A stretch of 64,000 bases of DNA from Streptomyces camponoticapitis (GTDB taxonomy: Bacteria; Actinomycetota; Actinomycetes; Streptomycetales; Streptomycetaceae), in contig NZ_BMMV01000007.1 of assembly GCF_014646115.1 (NCBI RefSeq), forward strand, positions 101,489-165,488, in the 5' to 3' direction. Positions 63,980 through 64,000 of this stretch are shown in pieces. The position numbers were made by a program, and so were the translations under genes. The notes under the pieces are model-generated. The model saw only the letters and a list, made by a program, of their open reading frames with translations. It searched no databases and was not told the DNA's origin. Each line of letters begins with the position of its first letter. Position 1 is the stretch's first letter.

Positions 63980-64000
63980 GGTCCGTCGTTTGGATCTCGC

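Noticed and set aside
63976..64000. Possible insertion-sequence end at the right edge
   Set aside because: GGTCCGTCGTTTGGATCTC resembles DNA I have seen near Streptomyces insertion elements, but nothing within the window confirms an element.

Overview
The window is chromosomal DNA of a Streptomyces or close relative. GC content is very high, GTG and TTG starts are common, and it carries the developmental genes bldM and a whiB-like gene of whiD type, a ShbA/SigD-like sigma factor, a GroEL1 with a histidine-rich tail, and several Ser/Thr kinases. From memory, the order cholesterol-oxidase-like gene / guaB3 / guaB / sigma factor / whiB-like / groEL-groES / tsaD-rimI-tsaB / tsaE / alr / nnr / glmS recalls the conserved actinobacterial block choD-glmS of Mycobacterium tuberculosis and the SCO474x-SCO478x region of S. 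coelicolor. No database was consulted.

Layout. 1-1.9 kb: start of a GMC/FAD oxidoreductase and a succinate-semialdehyde dehydrogenase. 2-11.5 kb: four consecutive minus-strand genes of membrane Ser/Thr kinase architecture; three have intact catalytic motifs and the largest is a pseudokinase with a long insertion. 11.9-15.8 kb: glpD, a nucleotide-sugar dehydrogenase lacking its catalytic Cys, and a small membrane protein. 15.8-21 kb: guaB3, guaB, ECF sigma factor, bldM and a whiD-like gene. 21-29.5 kb: LysR regulator, MOSC protein, SDR, then a sugar ABC-transporter operon with a DeoR/LacI-chimeric regulator and matching operator half-sites. 29.5-34.2 kb: groEL, groES with two CIRCE operators, a polysaccharide-deacetylase lipoprotein and a methyltransferase.

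34.3-37.9 kb is an accessory island: a 740-residue protein combining an N-terminal membrane region, an internal Flp-type prepilin signal and a C-terminal Tox-REase-5-like nuclease domain, followed by a probable immunity gene and a translationally coupled unknown gene. 37.9-42.2 kb: two membrane proteins, an ArsR-AHSA1 fusion with a clear operator, and an ECF42-type sigma factor with its DGPF partner.

42.2-49.9 kb: the t6A genes tsaD, tsaB and tsaE with rimI, an L,D-transpeptidase-like protein without catalytic residues, a small 55-codon gene beside a 22-bp palindrome, a sigma-factor pseudogene, an alpha/beta hydrolase, alr and cutA. 49.9-55.3 kb: a cell-surface module (WxL-interacting-like DUF916 protein, metallophosphoesterase with WxL-like C-terminus, HupE-like membrane protein) and a lipoprotein. 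55.4-59.1 kb: nnr, acpS and glmS. 59.3-64 kb: a large unknown protein and a VanR/VanS-like two-component system divergent from a VanY-like D,D-carboxypeptidase.

Many genes appear to be leaderless, with a TANNNT hexamer 6-8 nt before the start codon and no Shine-Dalgarno sequence. No tRNA, rRNA, CRISPR array or intact transposase was seen.
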